Below, one piece after another: positions 17,209 to 27,466 of a DNA stretch of 47,323 nucleotides. Origin of the DNA: Thiorhodococcus sp. (GTDB lineage: Bacteria; Pseudomonadota; Gammaproteobacteria; Chromatiales; Chromatiaceae). Position 1 is the stretch's first letter, and every line of letters starts with the position of its first letter. The position numbers were made by a program, and so were the translations under genes. The DNA lies in the NCBI GenBank assembly GCA_029257385.1, contig JARIBS010000129.1:1-47323 (forward strand), written 5' to 3'. The notes beneath the pieces are model-generated. The model saw only the letters and a program-made list of their open reading frames with translations. It made no database searches and was not told the DNA's origin.

Positions 17209-19827
17209 GTGATTCGAATGCCCATTAAACCACTTCTGTTCCGGCTTTTGCGACGGGTACCGATGCCCTGGATCGCCATCGTCATCGGTCTGGCCGCAGG
17301 TATTGCGATCTGGAGCATCCTCGATCAGATTCAGAGCAGACAAGTGGATAAGATCTTCGGCCAGGAACTCAAGGTCCAGCTCGATCTGCGCGCGCGTGAG
17401 AGCCTGATCCGCTTCGATCGCTACCTCTCCAGCTACGAGGCAACAACACGGTTACTCGCCAACCACCGCAAGCTCTCCGAGTATCTGGAGCCGCTGTTTT
17501 GGTTCGCCGACGAGACGGTCACGCCAGTGGTCTACAAGGATTTCAGACCGACCTGGCTGCCTGGCTTCTTCGAGCGCGATGCTCTGACTCCGCCGAGTCA
17601 GGTGCTGTTGACCGATCCCCGGGGGCAGGTGCGCGAGATCTTCCAGCCCAGGGCCGAAGCGGTCCCGCAGGAGCTTATCGCTCAGGTGTCGAGCCAATTC
17701 CTCGACGCGCGTGAGGTGCGCAGCGTGATCGAGCGTTTTGACGGTCGGCTCTATCTCCTCATCAGCGATTCGGTGGAGGATGCCGGCGGTTACGACATGG
17801 GCTATCTGGTCGTGCTGGTGCCCGTCAATGATGCCTTCCTCGCTTCCGCGCAGCGCGGACTCGACGTCGGTCGCGCGGTAGTCGCACTGGTCGACAGCGA
17901 CGATCAGCGGATCGTGGCGAGCGTCGACTCGCGCGCGATCGTGCCCAATTCCACCCTGAGTGAGTGGAGCGCGACCTATGTCATCACCTCGCAGTCGCTG
18001 CCCGAGTATGAAGGATCAGGCTCCAATCTGCTGTTCGCCACCTTTGTGCCCAATGCCAGTGTCGAGAAGATGTCGCGGCATGTGCGCATCTTCGAGCGTC
18101 GCCAGCGCCTCATCGCGGCGGGTGTGTTTGTCATCGTTTTCACTGCGGTCATCTATCTAGTCTCTTCGCGTCTGAACAAGGTGCTCAAGCGTATGACCCG
18201 GTTCTCTCAGCGCGCGCTTGGGATCGCCGAGCCGGGATTCGATCGCGGCGGCAACCAGTTAGTGCTGCTCGAAGACTGGGTTGGCCACTTCACACAATTG
18301 GTCATGCGTGCGCGCGAGGAGATGAACAGTCAGCATCTGGCCGCGATGCGCGAGAGCGAGGCGCTCAAGGCGGCGATGATGGAGGCGTCGCTAGATGCCA
18401 TCGTGACCTTGGATCAGGGCGGGCGCATTATCGAATATAATCCGGCGGCTGAGCAGTTGTTCGGCGTCAAGCGTCCCAGCGCGCTCGGGCTCGTCTTTAG
18501 CGCGTGTTTCCTGCCGGATGTCGCGCGCATGGCCTTCAAGCGCCTACTCGACCGCTCACGTCATCTGCATCGCGCGCCACTCGACAGGGGTGAGCTGATC
18601 GTGCTGCGCGCCGACGCCTCAGAGGTACCGGTAGAAATCTCGATCGCCCCCATTGAGCTGGTCGATGAGCGCTTCTACACCCTCTATATCCACGACATCA
18701 GCAGCCGCAAGCACGCCGAGCAGGAGATCAAGAGCCTGGCCCGGTTCGCCAGCGAGAGCCCCAATCCCATCCTGCGGGTGACCGATGCAGGGCTGATCGT
18801 CTACGCCAATAGCGCCAGCCGCCCCCTGCTGCTTGGCTGGGGCACTGAGCCGGGCGAGCAGTTGCCGCGGCAATGGTGCACGGAGGTGGCGATCGCCGTG
18901 CGCACGGGCCACCCGCTGGAGCGTGAACTCGACAACGCCGGGCAGATTTATTCGTTGCTGTTTGCGCCCATTCGCGATCTTGGCTATGTCAACATCTATG
19001 CCCGCGACATCACGGCGGTGCGCCGTGCGGAGCAAGAGTCCCGCCAGCATCAGGCGGAGCTGGTGCATGTCTCTCGGCTCAGCACCCTGGGCGAGGTGGC
19101 GACCGGGATGGCCCACGAACTCAATCAGCCCTTGTCGGCCATCGTCAACTACGCCAACGGCTGCACACGGCGCTTGCAGAGCGGTTTAGGACAGCCTGAT
19201 GAGTTGGTCGGGGCCATGACGCAGATTACGGCGCAGGCGAAACGCGCCAGCGAGATCATCCGGCGTCTGCGCGCGCTGGTTGGCAATCAGCCACCGATTC
19301 GTTTGCACGCCGATCTCAACCATCTGGTGCGCGAGGTCTGCTCATTTTTAGAGTTTGAGACCAATCGGCTCGGGATGCAGATCGCACTCGATCTGACCGA
19401 CACCCAGATCCCCGTCTGCGTGGATCTGGTGCAGATCGAGCAGGTGCTGCTCAACCTTGTCGGCAATGCGCTCGATGCCTTGGAGGCGCAGCCAGAGCGC
19501 CGGCTGTCGATCCACACGTCGATGGACGCACAGCAGGCACATGTGGCGGTGTGTGACAATGGTCCGGGTATTGCGCCGGAGCGCCTCTCGGAGATCTTCG
19601 ACGCCTTCGTGACCAGCAAGGAGGGCGGAATGGGAATGGGGCTGGCGATCAGCCAGACCATTGTCGAAAATCACGGCGGACGCATCTGGGCGCAGTCCGG
19701 GCATGAAACGGGGGCAACCTTTTATATGAGTTTGCCGCTCGCGCAGACCAACACGCCTGGCAACGACTCCGCCACGGCTTTGAAACACACCTCTCTGAAG
19801 ACCGAATCGCTGGGACATTCCGCATGA
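17209..19827 (+). CDS. Membrane sensor histidine kinase with two PAS domains
   Basis: The 872-residue kinase has a membrane segment at ~20-40, a periplasmic sensor region, a second membrane segment at ~300-322 and a short HAMP-like linker. PAS 1 covers ~380-500 (EASLDAIVTLDQGGRIIEYN) and PAS 2 ~510-620. The HisKA helix holds His636 in GMAHELNQPLSAI. The ATPase domain has NLVGNALDAL, NGPGIAP and GGMGMGLAIS. This is the FixL/DctB-like family of kinases that pair with FixJ-type regulators. GTG 17209 is chosen because GGAAGAAG lies eight bases upstream; an ATG nine bases later is possible. It overlaps the regulator gene by four bases (ATGA). The signal sensed is unknown. Confidence 0.92.
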   Translation: MIRMPIKPLLFRLLRRVPMPWIAIVIGLAAGIAIWSILDQIQSRQVDKIFGQELKVQLDLRARESLIRFDRYLSSYEATTRLLANHRKLSEYLEPLFWFADETVTPVVYKDFRPTWLPGFFERDALTPPSQVLLTDPRGQVREIFQPRAEAVPQELIAQVSSQFLDAREVRSVIERFDGRLYLLISDSVEDAGGYDMGYLVVLVPVNDAFLASAQRGLDVGRAVVALVDSDDQRIVASVDSRAIVPNSTLSEWSATYVITSQSLPEYEGSGSNLLFATFVPNASVEKMSRHVRIFERRQRLIAAGVFVIVFTAVIYLVSSRLNKVLKRMTRFSQRALGIAEPGFDRGGNQLVLLEDWVGHFTQLVMRAREEMNSQHLAAMRESEALKAAMMEASLDAIVTLDQGGRIIEYNPAAEQLFGVKRPSALGLVFSACFLPDVARMAFKRLLDRSRHLHRAPLDRGELIVLRADASEVPVEISIAPIELVDERFYTLYIHDISSRKHAEQEIKSLARFASESPNPILRVTDAGLIVYANSASRPLLLGWGTEPGEQLPRQWCTEVAIAVRTGHPLERELDNAGQIYSLLFAPIRDLGYVNIYARDITAVRRAEQESRQHQAELVHVSRLSTLGEVATGMAHELNQPLSAIVNYANGCTRRLQSGLGQPDELVGAMTQITAQAKRASEIIRRLRALVGNQPPIRLHADLNHLVREVCSFLEFETNRLGMQIALDLTDTQIPVCVDLVQIEQVLLNLVGNALDALEAQPERRLSIHTSMDAQQAHVAVCDNGPGIAPERLSEIFDAFVTSKEGGMGMGLAISQTIVENHGGRIWAQSGHETGATFYMSLPLAQTNTPGNDSATALKHTSLKTESLGHSA

Positions 19828-20444
19828 CTACTAATGCCACTGTGTTTGTCGTTGACGATGATCAAGCGATGCGGACCTCGCTCGAGTGGCTGATCGAAAC
19901 GACGGGCATGTCGGTGAAGACATTCGAGTCTGCTGCCGCTTTTCTTGCCGATTACTATCCTGGCCGGGCCGGCTGTCTACTGCTTGATGTGCGCATGCCA
20001 GGAATGAGCGGACTCGATCTACAATCGCATCTGGCGCGCGAGGGCTACCGTTTGCCGATCATCATGATCACCGGCCATGGCGATGTGGCCATGGCGGTCA
20101 GGGCCATGAAGATGGGCGCCGTGGACTTCATCGAAAAACCCTTTCATGATGAGGATCTGCTGCGCAGTATCCGCAACGCCCTGGACCAGGATCAAAAGAC
20201 CCGGGCAAGCCGCTCGATGAGGGCCGATATTGCCACGCGTCTCGCCGAGCTGACCCCGCGCGAGCACGAGGTCATGGGCATGGTGACGGATGGCAAGTCC
20301 AACAAAGAAATCGCCCTGGCGCTCGGGGTCAGTGCCAAGACCGTGGAGGCGCACCGTTCGCGCGTGATGGAGAAGATGCGCGCCACCTCGCTGGCCGAAC
20401 TGGTGCGTATGGCCCTGGTCGCCGCGCCAGATCAGCTACTGTGA
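19824..20444 (+). CDS. FixJ-family response regulator
   Basis: The receiver domain (1-120) has the acidic pair Asp11/Asp12, phospho-acceptor Asp55 in LLLDVRMPG, Thr83 and Lys105. A LuxR-type helix-turn-helix follows at ~140-200 (LTPREHEVMGMVTDGKSNKE, then KTVEAHRSRVMEKM). It overlaps the kinase gene by ATGA, so the pair is translationally coupled and almost certainly forms one two-component system. Targets cannot be read from sequence; the next genes downstream are an aldolase and citrate synthase. Confidence 0.95.
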   Translation: MTTNATVFVVDDDQAMRTSLEWLIETTGMSVKTFESAAAFLADYYPGRAGCLLLDVRMPGMSGLDLQSHLAREGYRLPIIMITGHGDVAMAVRAMKMGAVDFIEKPFHDEDLLRSIRNALDQDQKTRASRSMRADIATRLAELTPREHEVMGMVTDGKSNKEIALALGVSAKTVEAHRSRVMEKMRATSLAELVRMALVAAPDQLL

Positions 20445-20638
20445 CAAAACCGATGCAGCCCCCCGAGATCTGGCGCGCAGTCATTGCCCACGGCGTCGCG
20501 TAGCCCCACAATCATTGTTTAAGTGCCACATTTCAGGTCAGCGGATCGCGTTCGATTGGGGTGTCGGCATACGCCTCGGGCTGAGCGCGATAGGCAAGCC
20601 TGGCGATCGAATCAATACCTAGCCGTGGAGAACGACAG

Positions 20639-21622
20639 ATGTCAGAAAAGGCCCCCTGGATCACCTTCCGACCAGAACTCAAGGTGCTCGACTGCACCGT
20701 CAGGGACGGGGGATTGGTCAATGCCCACCAGTTTAGTGACGACTTCGTCAAGGCCGTCTATCGCGCCTGTGTCGATGCCGGTATCGATTACATGGAGATC
20801 GGCTACAAGAACTCCCCCAAGACCTTCCCCAAGGAGAAGTTCGGTCCCTGGCGTCACTGCGATGAGGCGGATCTGCGCCGCGTAGTCGGCGATCACGATG
20901 CCGAGAAGACCGGGCTGAAGCTCGCGGCCATGGCGGACGCCGCCAAGAGCGATTGGAAGACCCAGATCGTACCCGCTGCCGAGAGCCCGCTGTCGATGAT
21001 CCGGGTTGCCTTCTACGCCCACCAGGTCTCAGAGGCGGTGGAGATGATCCACTATGCCGCCGAGTTGGGCTACGAGACGACCGCAAACCTCATGGCCATC
21101 TCCAATATCACCGAAGAAGAGATCGATACTGTGTTGGAGGCCATCGCCCGCACACCCGCCACCACCATGGTCATCGTCGACAGCTTCGGCTATCTCTACC
21201 GCGAGCAGATCGACCGTTTGTACCGGAAATACGCCGGCGCAATGGAGGGCACGGGCAAGGAGATCGGCATCCATGCCCACAACAATCTCCAGCTCGCCTT
21301 CGCCAATACGATCGAGGCCATCATCCTGGGCTGCAACCGGGTCGATTCCACGCTCTTCGGCTTCGGGCGGGGTGCCGGCAACTGCCACACTGAACTGCTG
21401 CTCGGTTTCCTGCGCAATCCCAAGTTCGAGTTGCGTCCGGTGATCGAGGTCATCCAGAACTACATCATGCCGCTGCGCAAAGAGCTGGATTGGGGGCCGT
21501 CCATCCCCTACAACATTACCGGCCAGCTCAACCAGCACCCGCGCAGCGCTATTGAATGGCGCGAAGGGCCGACTCCGGACGATTTTCTGGAGTTTTACGA
21601 CAAAGTCGTTGCAGAGATTTAA
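20639..21622 (+). CDS. DRE-TIM (HMGL-like) aldolase-family protein
   Basis: The 327-residue TIM-barrel enzyme belongs to the pyruvate carboxyltransferase/HMG-CoA lyase superfamily, which makes or breaks carbon-carbon bonds next to a keto acid enolate held by a divalent metal. LDCTVRDGG gives Asp18, Arg22 and Asp23; the metal-binding HxH is His212/His214 in IHAHNN. It resembles 4-hydroxy-2-oxovalerate aldolase-like proteins but substrate is not known. GGAG precedes the ATG. The stop is three bases before the citrate synthase start, so they are cotranscribed, suggesting linked chemistry on acyl-CoA or oxo-acid substrates. Confidence 0.85.
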   Translation: MSEKAPWITFRPELKVLDCTVRDGGLVNAHQFSDDFVKAVYRACVDAGIDYMEIGYKNSPKTFPKEKFGPWRHCDEADLRRVVGDHDAEKTGLKLAAMADAAKSDWKTQIVPAAESPLSMIRVAFYAHQVSEAVEMIHYAAELGYETTANLMAISNITEEEIDTVLEAIARTPATTMVIVDSFGYLYREQIDRLYRKYAGAMEGTGKEIGIHAHNNLQLAFANTIEAIILGCNRVDSTLFGFGRGAGNCHTELLLGFLRNPKFELRPVIEVIQNYIMPLRKELDWGPSIPYNITGQLNQHPRSAIEWREGPTPDDFLEFYDKVVAEI

Positions 21623-21625
21623 GCC

Positions 21626-22915
<1,290 letters not shown>

Positions 22916-23081
22916 GATACGATCGGCCTATGGCGTCTTGGTCCGAGAGGGCCGGCGTTAGCAGGCGTCGCAGAGCGCACGAAAGATATTGCCTACCCGC
23001 GAGTCGGCGTTTCTTGATTCAGACGGTTTTTTGGTCATCGACGCTAACCGCTTGCGGGCGTTCATATTGGGGGAGGAGACA

Positions 23082-23636
23082 GTGGCCCTACGTATCAAAA
23101 GTCACTGGCAGGACGAGGACCGGACACGCTCCCTGCCCGAGATCGCCAGCGCGCTGGCCTTTATCGCCTGGCGCATCGCCATGGACAAGGCGATCAATTT
23201 ACATTGCGAGCGCTTCCTCTATCGCGATGATGCGCAGCGCCTTGCCGTGATCCAAGAATATCTGGCTTTTCTGATCCAGATTGCCGACCGGCTCGCGCAT
23301 GGTGATCTTGCCGAGGCGGATCGCCGTCTCCTCATCACCGAGTTTGCCAGAAAGGTCTTCGCCCATGTCCAGGACAATAGCCACGATCTGCTCGGGCCGG
23401 GTGACTATGGCGGTGCCTTCATCGCCCTGCTCAACGAGCGCTCGGGCGAATATGCCGACTATCAGCTCGCCGAGGATGGACCGAGCTATGCCTTCCTGCG
23501 TCACCTGGGCCATGAGATCCAGGCCCTGATGGGTGAGGCGCTGGAAAACCGCTGGGTAATCGATCAGGTGATGGACAAAGACGGCTGGGACGCCTACAAA
23601 CATTTTGCCAAGGCCTACCGGGATCTGTTCGAGTGA
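23082..23636 (+). CDS. Hypothetical helical protein
   Basis: I do not recognise this protein. The GTG at 23082 has GGAGG five bases upstream and is preferred (184 residues); the frame can be extended to a TTG at 22989 (215 residues) without a ribosome-binding site. It is predicted mostly alpha-helical and acidic, with no membrane segment, and contains aromatic-rich segments such as SALAFIAWRIAMDKA and GWDAYKHFAKAYRDLFE. It lies 166 bp after citrate synthase on the same strand and could share its transcript. Confidence 0.7.
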   Translation: MALRIKSHWQDEDRTRSLPEIASALAFIAWRIAMDKAINLHCERFLYRDDAQRLAVIQEYLAFLIQIADRLAHGDLAEADRRLLITEFARKVFAHVQDNSHDLLGPGDYGGAFIALLNERSGEYADYQLAEDGPSYAFLRHLGHEIQALMGEALENRWVIDQVMDKDGWDAYKHFAKAYRDLFE

Positions 23637-23881
23637 CATGCCAGCGGGTTGTTGAGTATCGCGAGCGCGCGAATCCAGTTCTTGCTTTTCGGTCGCTCGG
23701 AAGCCATGATCTTCACACAGTCGTTCACTTCATTCTGCAATTTACCGCTCCCGCAGTTACAGCGTACGACGAAGCCCCTCATTGAGGCACTTTGCCCTCA
23801 TACCATAAAGATCCCACTCGGTGCGCCAAACGCGACGGAAGTATCGCTGTCATCCACCGAGCATTTGGAGAACGTCGATTG

Positions 23882-24232
23882 ATGATCCTAAAGCTAGGTG
23901 GCGATACGCTCGCATTGGATGCCGATATCCGCCGCCAGGTAGAGTCTGAGGCACAACAGCTCGCTGACCGTTTCCCCGGCGAGCGCATCGAGATTCAAGT
24001 CACTGTTCAGGAGGAGTTCGACCAGCTCAATGGTCATCGGGTGCGCTGCGAGCTGAGCGCCAAGCTCGCCTCCTGCCATCAGGTGCTAGTCAGAGACGCG
24101 GGCAAGAACGCCTCTGAGGTTATCCATGAAGTCTTCGTCGGTGCGCGTCGTAACGTGCGACGCGTTCGCCGCCAGACGCTTTGCGATATCGCTCCTGCCG
24201 CTCATGTGACTGCACAGGCCGTGACCCGCTGA
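23882..24232 (+). CDS. HPF/RaiA-like ribosome-associated protein (probable)
   Basis: The 116-residue protein has the alternating pattern of the S30AE/HPF fold: ILKLGGDTLALDADIRRQVE, then IEIQVTVQEEF, CELSAKL and HQVLVRDAGKNASEVI, ending in a basic helix FVGARRNVRRVRRQ. HPF-type proteins hibernate ribosomes or modulate sigma-54 loci. It is not the standard rpoN-linked hpf. The ATG at 23882 (GGAG ~11 bases upstream) starts the fold; an upstream TTG at 23792 would add 30 residues of unlikely sequence. The family call rests on pattern only. Confidence 0.6.
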   Translation: MILKLGGDTLALDADIRRQVESEAQQLADRFPGERIEIQVTVQEEFDQLNGHRVRCELSAKLASCHQVLVRDAGKNASEVIHEVFVGARRNVRRVRRQTLCDIAPAAHVTAQAVTR

Positions 24233-24329
24233 CGCCCTTGAGCGCCAACATTCAATCCCTCATTTAGAATTCAAGCCGATCATGTGATCGTGCGATCAAG
24301 CCCTGTTTCATCATGAAGGAGATTTCCCC

Positions 24330-25247
24330 ATGAAGGTTGCGGTCATCGGCGCTACGGGATTCGTTGGATACCATATCACCCAGCAGTTGGTCACGGCCGG
24401 ACATGTGCCGCGCCTGCTCGTGCGCCCCGGCAGCGAGGACAAGGTCGCGCGTGCCGACATCTGCGAGATCGTGCATGGCGAGGTGGATGATCAAAAGGCC
24501 CTGGAGACCTGTCTGACGGGCGCCGAGGCGGTGATCTATCTCATCGGCATCCTGCGTGAGGAGCCATCAAAGGGCGTGACCTTCGAGGCGCTTCAGCACC
24601 AAGGCGTGCTCGCGACCATTGCGGCGGCCAAAACGACCGGCGTGGAGCGCTTCCTGCTGATGAGCGCGAACGGGGTTCACGCCGACGGCACGGCCTATCA
24701 ACGTACCAAGTATGCCGCTGAGATGGCGCTCAAGGCCTCAGCGTTGCGTTGGAGCATCTTCCGGCCATCGGTGATCTTCGGCGATCCGCACGGGCGCATG
24801 GAGTTCTGCTCGCAACTCAAACGCGACATCATCGACAGCCCCATGCCGGCGCCGTTGTTCTACGACGGCGTTCTGCCGCATAACGCCGGTAGCTTCGAGC
24901 TGGCGCCGGTGAGCGTCTCCGACGTGGCCAACGCCTTTGTACTGGCGCTGTCTGAGCCGCGCACCGAGTCCCAAACTTACAGCCTCTGCGGTCCGCAGCG
25001 TTTGAGCTGGAAAGACATCCTGCGCACCATCGCGGCCGCTTCCGGCAAGAAAAAACTGATGGTGCCGGCACCCGCCATGGCCATCAAGGCGACGGCCGCG
25101 CTGTTTGATCGCTTCGCCTGGTTCCCGATCTCGCGCGATCAGATCAAGATGCTCATGGAAGGCAATGTCTGCTCAGAGAACGACAGCTTCGCGCGTCTGG
25201 GGCTGACTCCGACCAGCTTCGGGATTGATCAGCTCGACTATCTCTGA
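24330..25247 (+). CDS. NDUFA9-like atypical SDR NAD(P)-binding protein
   Basis: The N-terminal Rossmann motif is VIGATGFVGYH (GxxGxxG). The family then shows AVIYLIGIL, LMSANGV and the Tyr-x-x-x-Lys equivalent YQRTKYAAE, and FRPSVIFGDPHGRM. At 305 residues it matches complex-I NDUFA9-like/SDR_a5 proteins, which bind NAD(P)H and in some organisms act in quinone or respiratory chain assembly. AAGGAG lies eight bases before the ATG. Exact role unknown. Confidence 0.88.
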   Translation: MKVAVIGATGFVGYHITQQLVTAGHVPRLLVRPGSEDKVARADICEIVHGEVDDQKALETCLTGAEAVIYLIGILREEPSKGVTFEALQHQGVLATIAAAKTTGVERFLLMSANGVHADGTAYQRTKYAAEMALKASALRWSIFRPSVIFGDPHGRMEFCSQLKRDIIDSPMPAPLFYDGVLPHNAGSFELAPVSVSDVANAFVLALSEPRTESQTYSLCGPQRLSWKDILRTIAAASGKKKLMVPAPAMAIKATAALFDRFAWFPISRDQIKMLMEGNVCSENDSFARLGLTPTSFGIDQLDYL

Positions 25248-25270
25248 GGCGGAATCGCGCGCTGCGCATT

Positions 25271-26587
25271 TTAGCCCGGCGCGCCGGGCGCAATTTTCAA
25301 GCCTAATATCAAATCCATCACATTGGTGCCGGTCGGGCCGGTTCGGATGAGATCGCCGCTGGCTTCCAGAAACGCTGCTGAATCGGCACGCCGGAGGTGT
25401 CTGTGTGCGTCGAGACCAGCCAGCGCTGCGCGCGCGAGCGTCCCGCCGTCGACTAATGCGCCCGCGTCCTCAGTCGGTCCATCGGTTCCGTCCGTGCCCA
25501 CGCTGAGCAGCAGACAATCCTCCCGGCCCGCTAGGGCGATTGCCGCAGCGAGCGCCAGATGTTGGTTGCGCCCGCCACGCCCTGGTGCATCCGGCAACCG
25601 CACGGTCGTCTCCCCGCCCCAAACGTGCAGACTAGGTGCGCCTTCGATCAGCGTGTGAGCAAGCGCCGCGCCGCGCACTGCGGCATCGCCCTCGATGAAG
25701 TCCGGGTGCTCCCAGACAGCCAGAGCGCTGCGCCGCGCTTGCGCGACAATCGCGGCCTTGGCCTTGCTCAGGGTCGCGACCAACGCAATGTCGGGGCCAG
25801 TCGTGGGCGGCTGCGTACCGCGTTCGCGCAATCCTCGTGCAACCCACTGTGCAAGCCAGCCGGGAAGCTCCAGCCGACTCACCCGCTCGGCAAGCGCAGG
25901 CTCCGGCACCAGAAGCCCCGAGCCGATGACCGCAGTCGCATCGCCTGGAACGTCTGAGATCGCCAACGCGCGCACCGAGCGGCCAGCGATCACGTCCAAT
26001 AGCCCGCCCGCCTTGATTCTGGAAAGCGACTTGCGCACCAGGTTCATATCGCCGATGGGCAGTCCGCTCGCTAGCAGCCAGTGGTTCATCCGCCGCAGTT
26101 GCGCAAGCCCAATCCCCTGAGTCGGCACCTCGACCAGACTCGATGCGCCGCCCGAGATGAGAAAGAGCAGTTGGGCGTCGGCGGGTAGCCGCGCAATCGT
26201 CGTGATGAGCGTCTGGCCCGCTTTCAGGCTGCCGGCATCGGGAAGTGGATGTCCACCGATGAGCGTTACGATGCCGTGCGCGCCAAGCCGCACTGGATCG
26301 GCGTGAGCGCGCTTGGTGATCAGCAATGCGCCCGCTGGTGGTTCGGATAGCGTCTCGCAGGCGCCCAGCGCCATGGATTGCGCCGCCTTGCCGATGGCGC
26401 ACAACCAAGGCGAGCGCGGCATGCGCTCCCCAGCCAGGGCATCTCGCACCGCACCCGCGCCATGCACTGCGGCCAGACCCGTTGCCATGAGGCTCAAGAG
26501 CCGCCGCCGTGCTTGGTGTCGGCCGGTCAGGTCGCCGAGCTGCTGGACTGGAGTTGTTGGAGGCATTGAATAGGCGCGCGCCTGCAT
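25271..26587 (-). CDS. Glycerate 2-kinase (GckA/TtuD, MOFRL family)
   Basis: The enzyme phosphorylates D-glycerate to 2-phosphoglycerate, feeding glycerate from glycolate or tartrate metabolism into glycolysis. Recognisable parts are the N-terminal DUF4147 domain with AIGKAAQSMA, GGHPLPDAGS and LISGGASSLVEVP, and the C-terminal MOFRL domain with GGRNQHLAL, GTDGTDGPTEDAGALVDG and TGTNVMDL. The length is normal. The start is uncertain: ATG at 26587 or at 26566, neither with a strong ribosome-binding site. It follows tsaB by 87 bp on the same strand. Confidence 0.9.
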   Translation of the reverse strand: MQARAYSMPPTTPVQQLGDLTGRHQARRRLLSLMATGLAAVHGAGAVRDALAGERMPRSPWLCAIGKAAQSMALGACETLSEPPAGALLITKRAHADPVRLGAHGIVTLIGGHPLPDAGSLKAGQTLITTIARLPADAQLLFLISGGASSLVEVPTQGIGLAQLRRMNHWLLASGLPIGDMNLVRKSLSRIKAGGLLDVIAGRSVRALAISDVPGDATAVIGSGLLVPEPALAERVSRLELPGWLAQWVARGLRERGTQPPTTGPDIALVATLSKAKAAIVAQARRSALAVWEHPDFIEGDAAVRGAALAHTLIEGAPSLHVWGGETTVRLPDAPGRGGRNQHLALAAAIALAGREDCLLLSVGTDGTDGPTEDAGALVDGGTLARAALAGLDAHRHLRRADSAAFLEASGDLIRTGPTGTNVMDLILGLKIAPGAPG

Positions 26588-26674
26588 CGCTGTCTGAAAA
26601 TCCCACCACCGTCAATAGACAGGTTGCGCGATCGCGCACTGTCGTAGCCGTCACCGCCAGCGCTTGATGAGACG

Positions 26675-27421
26675 CTAAGCGCGCGTGCGCGTGACCTGAT
26701 CTCGAAGATAGACCGGAATCGCCCGTTCTGGTGGAACATGACGGCCGGCCAACAAAGCCTCGACTGCCAAGGTGGCAATATCCCTGGCCTCGCAGAGACC
26801 GTGCGGGTTGATGCTATCGAGGCGATCTCCAAGCCGCTGGCTGAGCGCCTGACCATGGACCGACCATCCCGGACCGACACCCGTCCAGGCGTTGCCGGGC
26901 GGGGCTGAGATGCGCTCCGGCGCACTGACGCATTCCTCACAGCACGGTGTGGCCAGCCCGTCCTCGCCGACGCTGTAGCAGCCCCAATAGACCTCATCCA
27001 TGCGTGCATCGAGTGCCGCCAGCAGGTGCCGCTGTCCAGTACGTCTGAATTGGCCCTGAGCGATGGCGGCGAGCGTGGAGATGGGAACCACTGGCAACGT
27101 CGCGCCGAAGGCCGCTCCCTGAACGACCGAAGCGGCGATGCGTACCCCGGTGAAAGAACCCGGCCCTCTGCCGAAGGCGAGTGCATCAAGCGCTCCGAGC
27201 TGGATTCCAGCATGCTTTAGCAGCTGCTCCATCATGCCCAGGATCAGCTCGGCATGACGACGGGGGGCGTGCTCGATGGTTTGCTGGACGGCGCCGTCGA
27301 TTAACAGTGCAGCCGAACAGGTCTCGCCCGAAGTGTCTATCGCGAGCAGCTTCACGCGCCGATCGGATGGAGGGCGCGAGGTTGGAGCAGTGTTGTCGGA
27401 GTCCACCGATTGCATGGGCAT
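26675..27421 (-). CDS. tsaB: tRNA t6A-modification protein TsaB
   Basis: TsaB is the pseudo-kinase-like partner of TsaD in forming threonylcarbamoyl-adenosine at position 37 of ANN-decoding tRNAs. The N-terminal KLLAIDTSGETCSAAL and the central GRGPGSFTGVRIAASVVQG segments are typical. The first ~22 residues before KLLAIDTS are unlike the family and the true start may be the internal GTG in front of KLL at 27355. tsaD and tsaE are not in the window. Confidence 0.92.
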   Translation of the reverse strand: MPMQSVDSDNTAPTSRPPSDRRVKLLAIDTSGETCSAALLIDGAVQQTIEHAPRRHAELILGMMEQLLKHAGIQLGALDALAFGRGPGSFTGVRIAASVVQGAAFGATLPVVPISTLAAIAQGQFRRTGQRHLLAALDARMDEVYWGCYSVGEDGLATPCCEECVSAPERISAPPGNAWTGVGPGWSVHGQALSQRLGDRLDSINPHGLCEARDIATLAVEALLAGRHVPPERAIPVYLRDQVTRTRA

Positions 27422-27466
27422 CTTCTATTTGACGGCGAGAGGGATAGGCGGCGGCAGACGGGAAGT

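Noticed and set aside
23649-23881. Short plus-strand frame between the helical unknown protein and the HPF-like gene
   Set aside because: No start signal, and it ends where the supported HPF-like gene begins; looks like spacer DNA.
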